Shown one piece after another: positions 20,880 through 29,984 of a stretch of 64,000 bases of DNA (positions are counted from its first letter, which is position 1; the number at the start of each line of letters is the position of its first letter). The notes under the pieces were generated by a model. That model was not told where the DNA came from. It did not search any database and was given only the letters and a program-made list of their open reading frames with translations. This stretch comes from Hermatobates lingyangjiaoensis (Eukaryota > Arthropoda > Insecta > Hemiptera > Hermatobatidae), in contig JAPFBL010000940.1 in assembly GCA_026182355.1 (NCBI GenBank), positions 1 to 64,000 of the forward strand. The letters are read 5' to 3'. The position numbers and the translations under genes were made by a program.

Positions 20880-21250
20880 GTTAATAAATAACACAATAAA
20901 ACGCAATTAGCTTTGATTGGTGGAAGAAAACCAAATAACACTGTTTAAGTCTGTCTTCTGAGTAAGGTCAATAGTGCTTAGTAATGATGATTAATGAGAA
21001 AACGCTACCGTGTCATAAATCAACCACGTCACCGTCATTTTACCAACAACAAAAGAAAACAGTATGCTCTTTCATAACAAAACTTAATAAACGATTATTT
21101 TATCGCTTTTTTTTTTATTTTGTTTAATTTCAATCGACCTTCAGCTTTAAAAAGAAAATCTTATATCAGCTTCAAGGTCATAGAAATAAAATTGATTAGA
21201 AATAAAAGAAAAAAGACATAATAAACTAACTGTAACCTTCTCATATATTG
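20880..21250. other. No gene seen
   Basis: AT-rich unassigned sequence. The motif tctcatatattgaataatctt near 21239 recurs near 22030. Confidence 0.5.
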
Positions 21251-21354
21251 AATAATCTTATTGATGTATAGGTTAGATCGTGTCACGTATACCACACCAA
21301 AATTTCAATATATGATCATTAGATGTGCAATCCGTAATTGTGTGGTATTTACTC

Positions 21355-21435
21355 ATTCTGAGGTAAAATGGATAAACCAAACAAAATTCATTTGTGTGGA
21401 GACTTTTGTTGGTTTATCCATTTTGACCTCAGAAT
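21355..21435. repeat. Hairpin with 26-bp arms
   Basis: attctgaggtaaaatggata (from 21355) is matched by its complement ending at 21435, with one unpaired base; the loop is about 20 nt. Family unknown; possibly a small foldback element. Confidence 0.7.
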
Positions 21436-21458
21436 TCAATATATGAGTTTGTTCTAGA

Positions 21459-21983
21459 GAAGGGGTGTCAAACTCATTTCGGTCTATGGGCCGAATTCAG
21501 CTTAGTTTGATCTCAAGCTGGCCAGACCAGTAAGCTAATTGCAAAATTACATTGAACTTAACAATAAGTCTACCTTTTTCTTTGTATCAGTCACTAATAT
21601 GGTGCTAATAACAGTGCAATGAAGAATAAGTTAATTATAAAAAATCATTATTGAAATCCGACACTCTGTAACAATTTTTTTTTTTAATTTTTGACAGAGA
21701 TATTTCACTGGTGAAGTTGCAAGGACAAAGGAAAAGTGGATAATATACCAACATATATGCTGAACTAACGTTCAATGCTATCACCTCCTTGTGTTAGTTC
21801 CTTTCATGTTGTCTACCTGTACTAAAACACTTTGACCTTAGCAGAAAAATATATGAAACATTAGTTTTTAAGGGATGTAAACCTATTCTTTTTCTTTTTT
21901 TAATAATGTTGATTTATCCCACGGGCCGTACTAACCCCCAGGTGGGCCGCAAGCAGCCCCCGGGCCGTATGTTTGACACCCCT
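21459..21983. mobile_element. hAT-type MITE, second copy (inverted)
   Basis: Flanked by GTTCTAGA (21451-21458) and GTTCTAAA (21984-21991), an 8-bp target duplication with one change. Ends are AGGGGTGTCAAAC and its inverse. The interior is the reverse complement of the element at 94-565. Confidence 0.85.
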
Positions 21984-22125
21984 GTTCTAAAGGGTAGTAG
22001 AGGTGGTTAAAGGTGGTTAGAGATGACTTTCTCATATATTGAATAATCTTTTTGATGTATAGGTTAGCCTGTTTATTTATAGGTAATATAGATCTCGTCA
22101 CGTCACCAAAATTTAAATAGATAAG

Positions 22126-22236
22126 TAATAAGAAAACTAGAGAGTGACAGCAAGAAATTGGTCAATGCAGAAGCTGCTGCTTATTTTAATAACATATGCT
22201 TAAGGGAAGACCTGCTGCCATTGTACACAAATATTA
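22126..22236 (+). pseudogene. PLE N-terminal fragment
   Basis: Readable as VIRKLESDSKKLVNAEAA, then AYFNN, CLREDLLPLYTNI, ending exactly at a (TA)n run. The first codons are missing. Confidence 0.65.
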
Positions 22237-22254
22237 TATATATATATATATATA

Positions 22255-22440
22255 TATGATCAAACCACAATAAGAAAATGGGAAAGCAAGACTAAGATCT
22301 TTCAACCGTAACAAGCGGTCTCCGTCAGAGTCAAAAACCCAACTCTGACGAAGACCGCTTGTTACGATTGAAAGATCTTAGTCTCTTGCTTTCCCATTTT
22401 CTTATTGTGGTTTGATAATTGATTGTCATTTCACGTGTTT
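22255..22440. repeat. Family A palindrome
   Basis: The left-arm core is changed (CTGACGG on the minus strand). The right-arm core CTGACGA (22345-22351) is intact, followed by GAA and AGAUCU, but one base of stem II has changed (ACGAUU where ACGGUU is usual). Confidence 0.75.
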
Positions 22441-22449
22441 ATGTGAAAT

Positions 22450-22491
<42 letters not shown>

Positions 22492-22544
22492 ACTAGAATT
22501 TAAAAAGAACACATAGAAAAGAAATCACTGAACTCACTACTATA

Positions 22545-22580
22545 TTTCGATGTCCTCGTCTTCAGGAATAGATGTGTATC
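22545..22580 (-). ncRNA. Weak hammerhead-like motif
   Basis: On the minus strand: core CTGAAGA, then a stem II of only two pairs (GA/UC), GAA and AUAU followed by A. The short stem II makes activity doubtful. Confidence 0.35.
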
Positions 22581-22663
22581 GCTCCAAAGGCTGATAACGA
22601 CTCATTATATATATACATTATATATATTACATATATATATATATATATTATATATATATATAT

Positions 22664-23240
22664 AATGTTTCATTAAAGTACACAGCAGCCTCTGCGTTAA
22701 CGACTTTTAAGCTGGTCTGCTCCAATTTACGAACAACTTGCGGTGGTTTTTTTTATAAAACTATAAAACAAATTTTAATTTGCACATTCTGATTGGATAG
22801 AGTTTTTCTTCATTTTTGTTGTATATATGTGTTGTTTTCCATATCACTAACCCGATGATGACTTGTGTAAAAGTCGAAAGCTTGTTCGTGCGCGTTTTAA
22901 CTTTTTTTGTTTTTTACTTGTTTTTTGTCACTGTAATTGTTTTTATTTTCTGTATTTCTTTTTAATTCATTGTAACTGTTGTTTGTTTTTTGATCTGTAT
23001 TTTGTGTCGTATTAAAAAGTTGTGCCTTTCGTCTGGAAGTTGTGATTTTCTTTTTACATCTGCTCATGCCAAAGTAAGATGTCTCTTGGGCAATTAATAA
23101 TGGCTTTTAACACCAGCCCACCGAAAGGTTGTTCGTAAATTGGAGCAGACCAGCTTAAAATTCGTTAACGCAGAGGCTGCTGTGTACTTTAATGAAACAT
23201 TTTACGTGAGGATTTGCTACCATCATACACAAATATATAT
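22664..23240. repeat. Inverted pair of PLE N-terminal fragments
   Basis: Minus-strand piece 22664-22745 (readable VVRKLEQTSLKVVNAEAAVY) is the inverse of plus-strand 23120-23205. The plus copy starts MSLGQL at 23079 and is frameshifted. Between them near 22850 is a plus-strand motif with stem II GACUU/AAGUC, GAA and AGCU, but its core reads CCGATGA. Confidence 0.7.
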
Positions 23241-23302
23241 ATATATAACATATGTATATATAAAACAAGATTTTGCAATAAATACGTGAAACAACAATCA
23301 AT

Positions 23303-23468
23303 GATCAAACCACAATAAGAAATGGGAAAACAGGACCAAGATCCCTCAACCGCAACAAGCGGTCGTCGTCAGAGTCAAAAACCCCGGTTTTTTGACTCTG
23401 ACGAAGACCGCTTGTTGCGTTTGGGGGATCTTGGTCTTGTTTTCCCATTTCTTATTGTGGTTTGATCA
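23303..23468. repeat. Family A palindrome, short loop
   Basis: Arms from gatcaaaccacaataagaaa to its complement. Both cores are near consensus (minus CTGACGA, plus CTGACGA near 23396). The stem III words have changed (GGGATC), so dimer pairing is lost. Confidence 0.75.
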
Positions 23469-23473
23469 TACAT

Positions 23474-23521
<48 letters not shown>

Positions 23522-23526
<5 letters not shown>

Positions 23527-23607
23527 TCACACAAGGGGTTCTTGAGGATTTTGGTCATAATGACGAAATTTGGTTATGATCCTCAATAACCCCTTCTGTG
23601 AATTTGA
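23522..23607. repeat. Imperfect hairpin next to (TA)n
   Basis: aaattcacacaaggggttct pairs with the complement of aaccccttctgtgaattt, with a loop containing tgacgaaatttgg. Small foldback of unknown origin. Confidence 0.6.
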
Positions 23608-23699
23608 AATATCAGTGGTCAAGAAGCTATATCAATATATATATAAAATTTGCAGCAGTTTAAATGACCGTTCATTCCGAATCGACTTGTTAAAAAAAT

Positions 23700-24190
23700 T
23701 TTTTTTTGAATGAGGTTATCCTCCTAAGTTGATTAATAACCATGTAGTTCCTCCTGATGTAGATCATAATTCTGGTCCTAGGAGGGATCGCAATGATTCT
23801 CCTTTTTTCATCACCACTTATTTTCCTGGTGCTCATAGGCTGCGTGGTTATCAAGGAGTTCTTCCCTATACTTTCTTCTTCCACCTGTACTTCTTCCGTC
23901 TTCAGAGAGGCACCCTCTATTTCTTACCGTAAACCTGCTAATCTTAGATGTATCTTTTCTCACATCTCTTCTCCCAAGCCTCCCAATACTGCTGGTGGTA
24001 TGGTTCAATGTGGACGTCGTAGATGTCTTACGTGTCCTATCATCAATCCCGTTCTTTCCTCAGCAAACGCTCCAACCCTATCTCTCACAAGACCTCTTGT
24101 ACCTCTGGTAACTGCGTTTACCGTTTGGATTGCACCCAGCGTGATGCTTTTTTTATGTGGGTTTGACTTCCACCAAGCTAAGCCTGTAAA
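23700..24190 (+). pseudogene. PLE C-terminal linker region, frameshifted
   Basis: Pieces are readable in two frames: an FFITTYFPGAHRLRGYQGVL-like segment, then SYRKPANLRCIFSHISSPKP, MVQCGRRRCLTCP, and after a shift KTSCTSGNCVYRLDCTQ. The order (basic segment, RCxRxRCLTCP, then CxSxNxVYxLxC) is the region just before and into the GIY-YIG domain of PLE proteins. It is a separate lineage from the other copies here and lies in the intron before the TSP1 exon. Confidence 0.6.
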
Positions 24191-24247
24191 TGAATAATCA
24201 TGACATAATCATGTTTGCTATATGGAATGGCTTCTTGTTTGATTTAG

Positions 24248-24383
24248 TGCTCAGAGAAGTGCAGTCGGCGAGGTCGAATGATGAGAAAGCTGTTCTGCTA
24301 CAACGGCAAGACTAAAGTAAGAAAGATCAACTGCCCCAAGAACTTGAGGCCGCCAAGAAGAAAGAAGTGTCAGGCAGTCAAAT
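24248..24383 (+). CDS. Exon: C-terminal thrombospondin type 1 repeat of an ADAMTS/GON-type protein
   Basis: An acceptor with a T-rich tract (cttcttgtttgatttag) ends at 24247 and a donor aat|gtaagt follows 24383. The frame reads CSEKCSRRGRMMRKLFCYNG, then KTKVRKINCPKNLRPPRRKK, CQAVK. This has the cysteine spacing of a TSP1 repeat (CSxxC, then C, C, RP, C). TSP1 repeats are secreted, disulphide-bonded matrix-binding modules. The exon is 136 bp and ends one base into a codon; that T plus GC from the exon at 29534 makes a cysteine and continues SSCLEV, so the two exons join in phase. By family knowledge, several TSP1 repeats and a metalloprotease domain should lie upstream, outside this window or unrecognised in it. 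An intron before it holds a PLE fragment. Confidence 0.75.
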
Positions 24384-24721
24384 GTAAGTCCACTGGGAAT
24401 ATACCTAGGTCTTTACTTTCTATGGCACTTACTGTCAGGGTTGTCCCTAGGAAGGTGCGAGGTATGGGGCTCCACCCACCTACAAAATATTGTATATTTA
24501 TAAAAAAAAACCTTTACATTGTGCAGGTAATATACCGTCGGTATGACAGATTAACTAGTGAACAGGTCATTTGTCCAAGGTCATTACCGTCATCCCGCGA
24601 AACCCCCCATAGGCTGGGCGGGACCCAGGGGGTTACCCTGGTTCGCCCTAGCCAAGGGACTGACCTGCTTATTGTACTATCCTAAAAGAAACATTTCCTA
24701 CTCTGTCTTGTTAGGTTAGTG

Positions 24722-25160
24722 CAGAGGTTCCCAAAGTGATTGCCGTAGAACCCAGGGGTTCCTTAACGGACTGTCTGGAGTACCGTGAGAAACATTTAGT
24801 AAAAACATTTTTCTAAAAAAAATTTTTTTTTTATGGATTTATTCTATATTTCTTGTGAATCATGAAACCGAATAATGTTTATATCTACATATACCCACAA
24901 GTAGAAATGGTCAACATTTTATTCATACTTAGAATGAATCACTAGTCAGTTTTTAGAACTATCTGATTCCCGAATTTCCTGCTATTGCAAAAGTAGCACT
25001 TCGCACATTGCTGCCATTTCCCACTATCTACTTATGTGAAACTAGATTTTCCCTTTAATCTGCCATAGAAACCAAATACCGAAGTAGTCTTAACGCTGGG
25101 GCTAACTTGAGAATCAAACTCTCAACTATAAAGACAAAAATGATTACAAAACAAAACAAA
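24722..25160 (+). pseudogene. hAT transposase C-terminal relic
   Basis: From about 24965 the frame reads FPAIAKVALRTLLPFPTIYL, CETRFSL, a stop, then SAIETKYRSSLNAGANLRIK, LSTIKTKM. This is the dimerisation region of hAT/ZBED-like transposases (the usual order is YLCExxFS, then KxKYRxxL and LR). A cagaggttcccaaagtg end lies at 24722, like a hAT terminus. One stop, no 5' part: a dead fragment inside the intron. Confidence 0.65.
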
Positions 25161-25289
25161 ACAAATGATTACAAAATTGCTAGTAATTCTGTTTTATGTG
25201 TTATACACTTGTGGAAAATATGAAAATTAAAATCTTTTAGTTTTGAATTTTTTTTTTCAAAAAATACACATAGAAGTAATATTACTTTC

Positions 25290-25405
25290 TTACTTTACTA
25301 TAAGTAAAGTATAGTGATCGTGAAAAAATTCGATCTCGAGATTTTGACGGAATTACATGTTTTGAGGTCCCAGAAGTCGTTTTATGACGTTTTTACGATG
25401 ATGTC

Positions 25406-25437
<32 letters not shown>

Positions 25438-26945
25438 GGTGGGTGGGTGGTGGTGGGTGGGTGAGTGTGTTAGCATTGCTTGTTACCACGCTACGGTCCA
25501 GAATCTTTGATGGATCAAGTTGAAAAAATGGGCCTCATAAAGACGAAGATCCCTATTGTTTGGGAAGAATTATGCATGATGGGAAAGTCACTTTTTTTGC
25601 CAAAAACCGTTTTTTTTAAAACATTTATTTCTCCTAAACTGATAACCCTAGAGTTTTGAAATTTCGACATTATCTTTGAGGTTTCAAATGCAACAAACGA
25701 AAAATATAGTCAGACTTTTAAAACAACAGGAAATTTTTTTTTTCAATAAAATGTACAAATTTTGACTTATAATTCAATCTCAAACATTGTGAGAGCGATA
25801 CAAGCCATACTGTTTGATGGATCAAAATGAAACTATGCCTAAAAATAGAACATTATGTGGAGAATGAGTTGAGATATTTTTTTTGAAAATTACATTCGCT
25901 AAAGGGGCGTTACAGTACGATTTGTGTTTTCAGAAAATGTTTTTTTGACGCTAAACGGCTCGTTAAAAAATAATGAAAATTTGACCAAAAATGGAACAAA
26001 TAATTAACAATTCATAAAAAAAAAATCATGAAGTTTCAATTACGGGAAAGAGCAATAACGATATAAAAACTCTTTGTTTATCCTAGACTAAGAGATCACC
26101 TGCTATACTTGTCGAATTTTTTGTATTTTTTTACATTGTTTACATTGACTTAGAAATTTTTTGAGCGAATCCACTGAGATAAAATTGATGTTTCTAATGG
26201 AAAAATGAAAATATATTATTGACTTATAAGAGATGTAAGAGGAATAATATTATTACATGTAAAAAATCACCGCCAACGAACATAAATTAATTTCCTCTGT
26301 CTTCCATGGTATGATGGATTTGTCTCATAAACTGCTTTAATAAATCTATATATTTCACTCTTGAGCAAAACTTAATAACAGTTATAGTTTCTTCATCTTT
26401 GTGAATTGTAGTATCTTACCATGATATTGAAATATGAGGAATGGACTCTTTCCTCAAGAAAGAGGATTTATATTTGTTGACGAATATCCAGTTTTTTCAC
26501 TATTCTAGTCTAATAGTTGATATTTATTATTTTCAAAAATTAGAAACTTCCAGCTATAAAAGCTTTATATTATACTGAATAGCCGATTTTGACTTTGAAT
26601 GGAGTATGGAAAACTTGATAATTACTATAATTTGTTTTCTCAATATACATTCAAAGCAACCTTATAACAGAGTACAGCAGCATGAAAAAGGTAACACTCG
26701 CTCAGAGTAAATTTGAATATACGTTTTTTGACAGATGAAAAGAAAAGCAATTTTTATTGAATAGATCTTTTAGACAATTCTTGTTATTTACATGTTTTGT
26801 GCAAATTTGTTTCCAAAAAAATTAATGTTTTCATTCTCCATTTAATCATATCCCATTTAGATGTTTACGTTATGTTTAAATGAGACGTTATGTTATATAT
26901 ACTCAAGAAATTTGACATTAAGTTACTTATAGTAAAGTAGAGTGT
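25290..26945. repeat. Possible long foldback element with (GT)n/(GGGT)n tract
   Basis: ctttactataagtaaag near 25295 and acttatagtaaagtag near 26926 are inverse end motifs about 1.65 kb apart. A (GT)n-(GGGT)n run sits at 25405-25460. The interior has no coding frame. Ends and family not confirmed. Confidence 0.4.
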
Positions 26946-27130
26946 AGGCCACTCCAGATTTTTTTAATTGTTTTTAAACATGGATAATATTTATAAATGC
27001 ATATGATAATATTTATTTATGATTGTATAAAATCATTTGAAATTGGGGTTCCCGGGAATATATATATATATATATATATATGATGTAATTTTTTTGAGGG
27101 TTGAGGTCCAATGTTTTAAACTAGTTTTTT

Positions 27131-27170
27131 TGCTGACGTTTCGACATATATTTATGTCATCTTCAGGGCT
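27131..27170 (-). ncRNA. Hammerhead-type ribozyme motif (stem III ACGU, family F)
   Basis: On the minus strand: core CTGAAGA at 27166-27160, an extra U, five-pair stem II GACAU/AUGUC, GAA, ACGU and predicted cleavage base C. Stem I GCC before the core faces AGC after the site. Confidence 0.65.
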
Positions 27171-27384
27171 ACAACATGATTGTTTTACAATTAGCACTAC
27201 TATTACTACTATTTGGTAATTTATTATTACATTTTAATATGTACAGTAAGAAAGAGGAATTTATTGATAAATCAGTTATTTCGACTATCACAAATTCCTC
27301 TTTGTTACTGTACATATTAAAATGTAATAATAAATTACCAAATAGTAGTAATAGTAGTGCTAATTGTAAAACAATAATGTTGTA

Positions 27385-27423
27385 GCCCTGAAGATGACAT
27401 AAATATATGTTGAAACGTCGGCA
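27385..27423 (+). ncRNA. Hammerhead-type ribozyme motif (stem III ACGU, family F)
   Basis: Stem I GCC/GGC. The core CTGAAGA is at 27388-27394, an extra U, stem II GACAU/AUGUU, GAA at 27412-27414, ACGU at 27415-27418 and predicted cleavage base C at 27419. Confidence 0.7.
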
Positions 27424-27502
27424 AAAGGACTAGTTTAAAATCATTGGACCTCAAACATCAAAAAAATTACATCATATAAATATTGGGTCAAGAAAACAAA
27501 TC

Positions 27503-27535
<33 letters not shown>

Positions 27536-27627
27536 CCACTTAAAATTCGAAAAAACGATCCAAACTGGACGCAAATCAGTTCACAAACGAAGAAAAGCAA
27601 CACACAGAGAAAGAGACACACTTACAA

Positions 27628-27661
27628 ACTCAAATTTTCGGATGATCCGTCTTCAGGAGAA
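27628..27661 (-). ncRNA. Hammerhead-type ribozyme motif (stem III AAUU, family E)
   Basis: On the minus strand: core CTGAAGA at 27656-27650, an extra C, stem II GGA/UCC with loop UCA, GAA, AAUU and predicted cleavage base U. Stem I CUC/GAG. Confidence 0.65.
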
Positions 27662-27711
27662 AAGAGAGAAAGGGCGACCAAGCACGCCGGAAACATAACG
27701 GCAGGAAACCG

Positions 27712-28420
27712 ACTATTTTCATGGTCCTCATGTTAGAATAGTCAAAACAAGGAGAGAAATACAATACAATTGATAATTTTGATATATTTTTTTCGTTTTC
27801 ATAGTTATCCAGTGAGAGTAGTTAAGGTGTGAACAGTTTTATGGGAAAATTTGTTCAGTTGGTAAATTTTTCTATTTTCATGCTCCTCATGTTATAATAG
27901 TCAAAACGAACAGAGAAACACAATAGAATTGATAAGTTTCATATATTTTTTCGTTTTCATAGTATTCCAGTGAGAGTAGTTTAGGTGAGTAATGTGTTAA
28001 ATTTGTTCAGTTGGTAATTTTTTTCTATTTTCATGCTCCTCATGTTTGAAAAGGCAAAACGAAGAGAGAAATAAAATACAATTGATAATTTTGATATATC
28101 TTTTCGTTTACATTGTTTTCCAGTGACAGTAGTTTAGATGTGAACAGTTATAGGGTAATGTTTGTTAAGATGGTAATTTTTTCTATTTTCATGCTCCTCA
28201 TATTACAATAGTCAAAAAAATAGAGAAACACAATACAATTGATAATTTTGATATATTTTTTCGTTTTCATAGTATTCCAGTGAGAGTATTTAACGTGTGA
28301 ACAGTTATATGGTAAAGTTTGTTCAATTGGAAATTTTTTTCTATTTTCATGCTCCTTTGTTAGAATAGTCAAAACGAAGAGAGAAATATATTACAATTGA
28401 TAATTTTGATATATCTTTTC
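27712..28420 (-). repeat. 158-bp satellite, short block in palindrome loop
   Basis: ctattttcat recurs at 27713, 27872, 28025, 28183 and 28341 (spacings 159, 153, 158, 158). Same monomer as 29985-34540. Confidence 0.9.
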
Positions 28421-28473
28421 GACAGGTTTCCTGCCGTTGTGTTTCCGGCGTGCTTGGTCGCCCTTTCTCTCTT

Positions 28474-28508
28474 TTCTCCTGAAGACGGATCATCCGAAAA
28501 TTTGAGTT
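28474..28508 (+). ncRNA. Hammerhead-type ribozyme motif (stem III AAUU, family E)
   Basis: The core CTGAAGA is at 28479-28485, an extra C, stem II GGA/UCC, GAA, AAUU, then U, with stem I CUC/GAG. Mirror of 27628-27661. Confidence 0.65.
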
Positions 28509-28581
28509 TGTAAGTGTGTCTCTTTCTCTGTGTGTTGCTTTTCTTCGTTTGTGAACTGATATATATATATATATATATATA

Positions 28582-28631
<50 letters not shown>

Positions 28632-28649
28632 CAACTTCAATAATATATC

Positions 28650-28955
28650 AACCGTTGGATAGAATAGGTGTATAATGTCATCGGGATTCGGTCAATTTTC
28701 CAGGATCAAAATAAAACTCTCAATGCCGACGTTTCGGTTTTATTTAAAACCTTTTTCATAGGCCTTGTTTTTTTGTTTTTTCACAACTGTAAAATTCCAT
28801 TTTGATGTTAGTTATATGTTGATGTTTATATATGATTTCTTGTCATCCTTTGTTTGTAGGCCTATGAAAAAGGTTTTAAAAAAAAACCGAAACGTCGGCA
28901 TTGAGAGTTTGGTTTTGATCCTGGAAAATTGACCGAATCCCGATTACATTAGACA

Positions 28956-28965
<10 letters not shown>
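28650..28965. repeat. Family B palindrome
   Basis: The arms start ggtgtataatgtcatcggga and end with the near-complement. Both contain aaaaccgaaacgtcggca; the core position reads TATGAAAAA. Confidence 0.75.
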
Positions 28966-28995
<30 letters not shown>

Positions 28996-29222
28996 AAAAA
29001 AGAATAGTACTGGGTTTAATAAAATCGTCTATTGACAGAATTTTGCAAAAAATATAAACCAGGTTTTCCTGTTTCGCATACACACACACCAATTTGCAAA
29101 AGACTTATTTTTTTGAACTCTTTAGACCTCTCAAACCGAGTATTTCAGTTGAAACTTGGATTTCTATATTTGGACCCGATTGTAATACTTTTCAATAACA
29201 CTATATATATTTTATCAACATT

Positions 29223-29405
29223 CAAACCACAAATAAGAAATGAGAAAGAAGACTCAGATCTTTGAACCTTAACAAACTGTTTTCAGTAAAATCTCAACTG
29301 AAGATTTATATCAGTCGAGATTTGACTCTGACGATGAACCCCTTGTTACGGTTGATAGGTCATGGTCTTTTTTTTTCTTTTTGTCATTTATTACTGTGGT
29401 TTGGA
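29223..29405. repeat. Degenerate family A palindrome
   Basis: Caaaccac...agaaatgagaaa on the left and gtggtttgg on the right. Cores changed. It is about 130 bp upstream of the GON exon. A further partial arm is at 29935-29985. Confidence 0.55.
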
Positions 29406-29533
29406 CGTTGATTTTTATTATACATGACTATATATTATATAGATTATAAAGGAAAAGTAAAAACTTATACCTCACCTATTAAAATTACACGAGTTTTACA
29501 TTTATAGTTAAATATATTTTTTTTTATTTTTAG

Positions 29534-29711
29534 GCAGCAGCTGTCTTGAAGTACAACGTAACTCCAATTCACGCAAAGATGGTGAATACCTTTTGGAGGT
29601 TGGACCAGCAGTTGTTTCAATATATTGTCACAGAATGAATTCGCAAACACCCAAAGAGTATATAACTTTACAAACACCGAGAGAAAACTACGCTGAAGTT
29701 TATGAGAAGAG
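29534..29711 (+). CDS. Exon: start of GON domain (ADAMTS9/20, GON-1 type)
   Basis: Acceptor tttttatttttag ends at 29533; donor ag|gtagtt follows 29711. Joined to the TSP1 exon, the frame gives CSSCLEVQRNSNSRKDGEYL, then LEVGPAVVSIYCHRMNSQTP, KEYITLQTPRENYAEVYEKR. The pattern SCxE, DGEYxL, IYCHxM, PKEYITL and ENYxEVY is the opening third of the GON domain, which closes ADAMTS9, ADAMTS20 and nematode GON-1. These are secreted metalloproteases acting on extracellular matrix and basement membrane. The exon is 178 bp and ends two bases into a codon. The remaining GON exon(s), expected to be cysteine-rich, were not found: directly downstream lie 16 kb of satellite, so the next intron is very long or the gene is cut. 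Confidence 0.85.
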
Positions 29712-29984
29712 GTAGTTTTTGTTTGTTCTTTCTATAGAAGTTCTTATCCTGCTGCATGGAAACTCTTTTTGAGGGGAGGGGGTAGGGTATTCAATGTCCC
29801 CCCCCCCCCCCTGTCAATTTATTTAATTTATGATTCAGCAAAAGTTGATGTTTTGAATGTACCTAGTCTCTGCCGGTCAACTGGTCATATATGTACTATC
29901 GATAAAAAGATTTAACATAAACACGTGAAATAACAATCAATGATCAAACCACATAATGAAATCGGAAAACAAGACTCAGATCTT
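29712..29984. other. Intron sequence with poly-C run
   Basis: Contains a C run near 29800-29811 and a partial family A arm. Nothing coding. Confidence 0.5.

Larger units (their letters stand above)
27084..27475. repeat. Family F palindrome with intact cores
   Basis: Arms 27084-27290 and 27292-27475, from gatgtaatttttttgagggt to its complement. Same family as 14785-15175, but with CTGAAGA intact in both arms. Confidence 0.85.
27560..28560. repeat. Family E palindrome with a satellite in its loop
   Basis: Left arm 27560-27710 and right arm 28421-28560 are inverse copies (gttcacaaacgaagaaaagc and complement). The loop is 4.5 units of the 158-bp satellite that forms the large array from 29985. 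Confidence 0.85.

Noticed and set aside
22850..22895. Active hammerhead at 22850 and at 51296
   Set aside because: The core reads CCGATGA at both, losing an invariant U.
24278..24685. A 135-codon reading frame from 24278
   Set aside because: Only 24248-24383 has TSP1 pattern; a consensus donor ends it, and the remainder is intron read-through.
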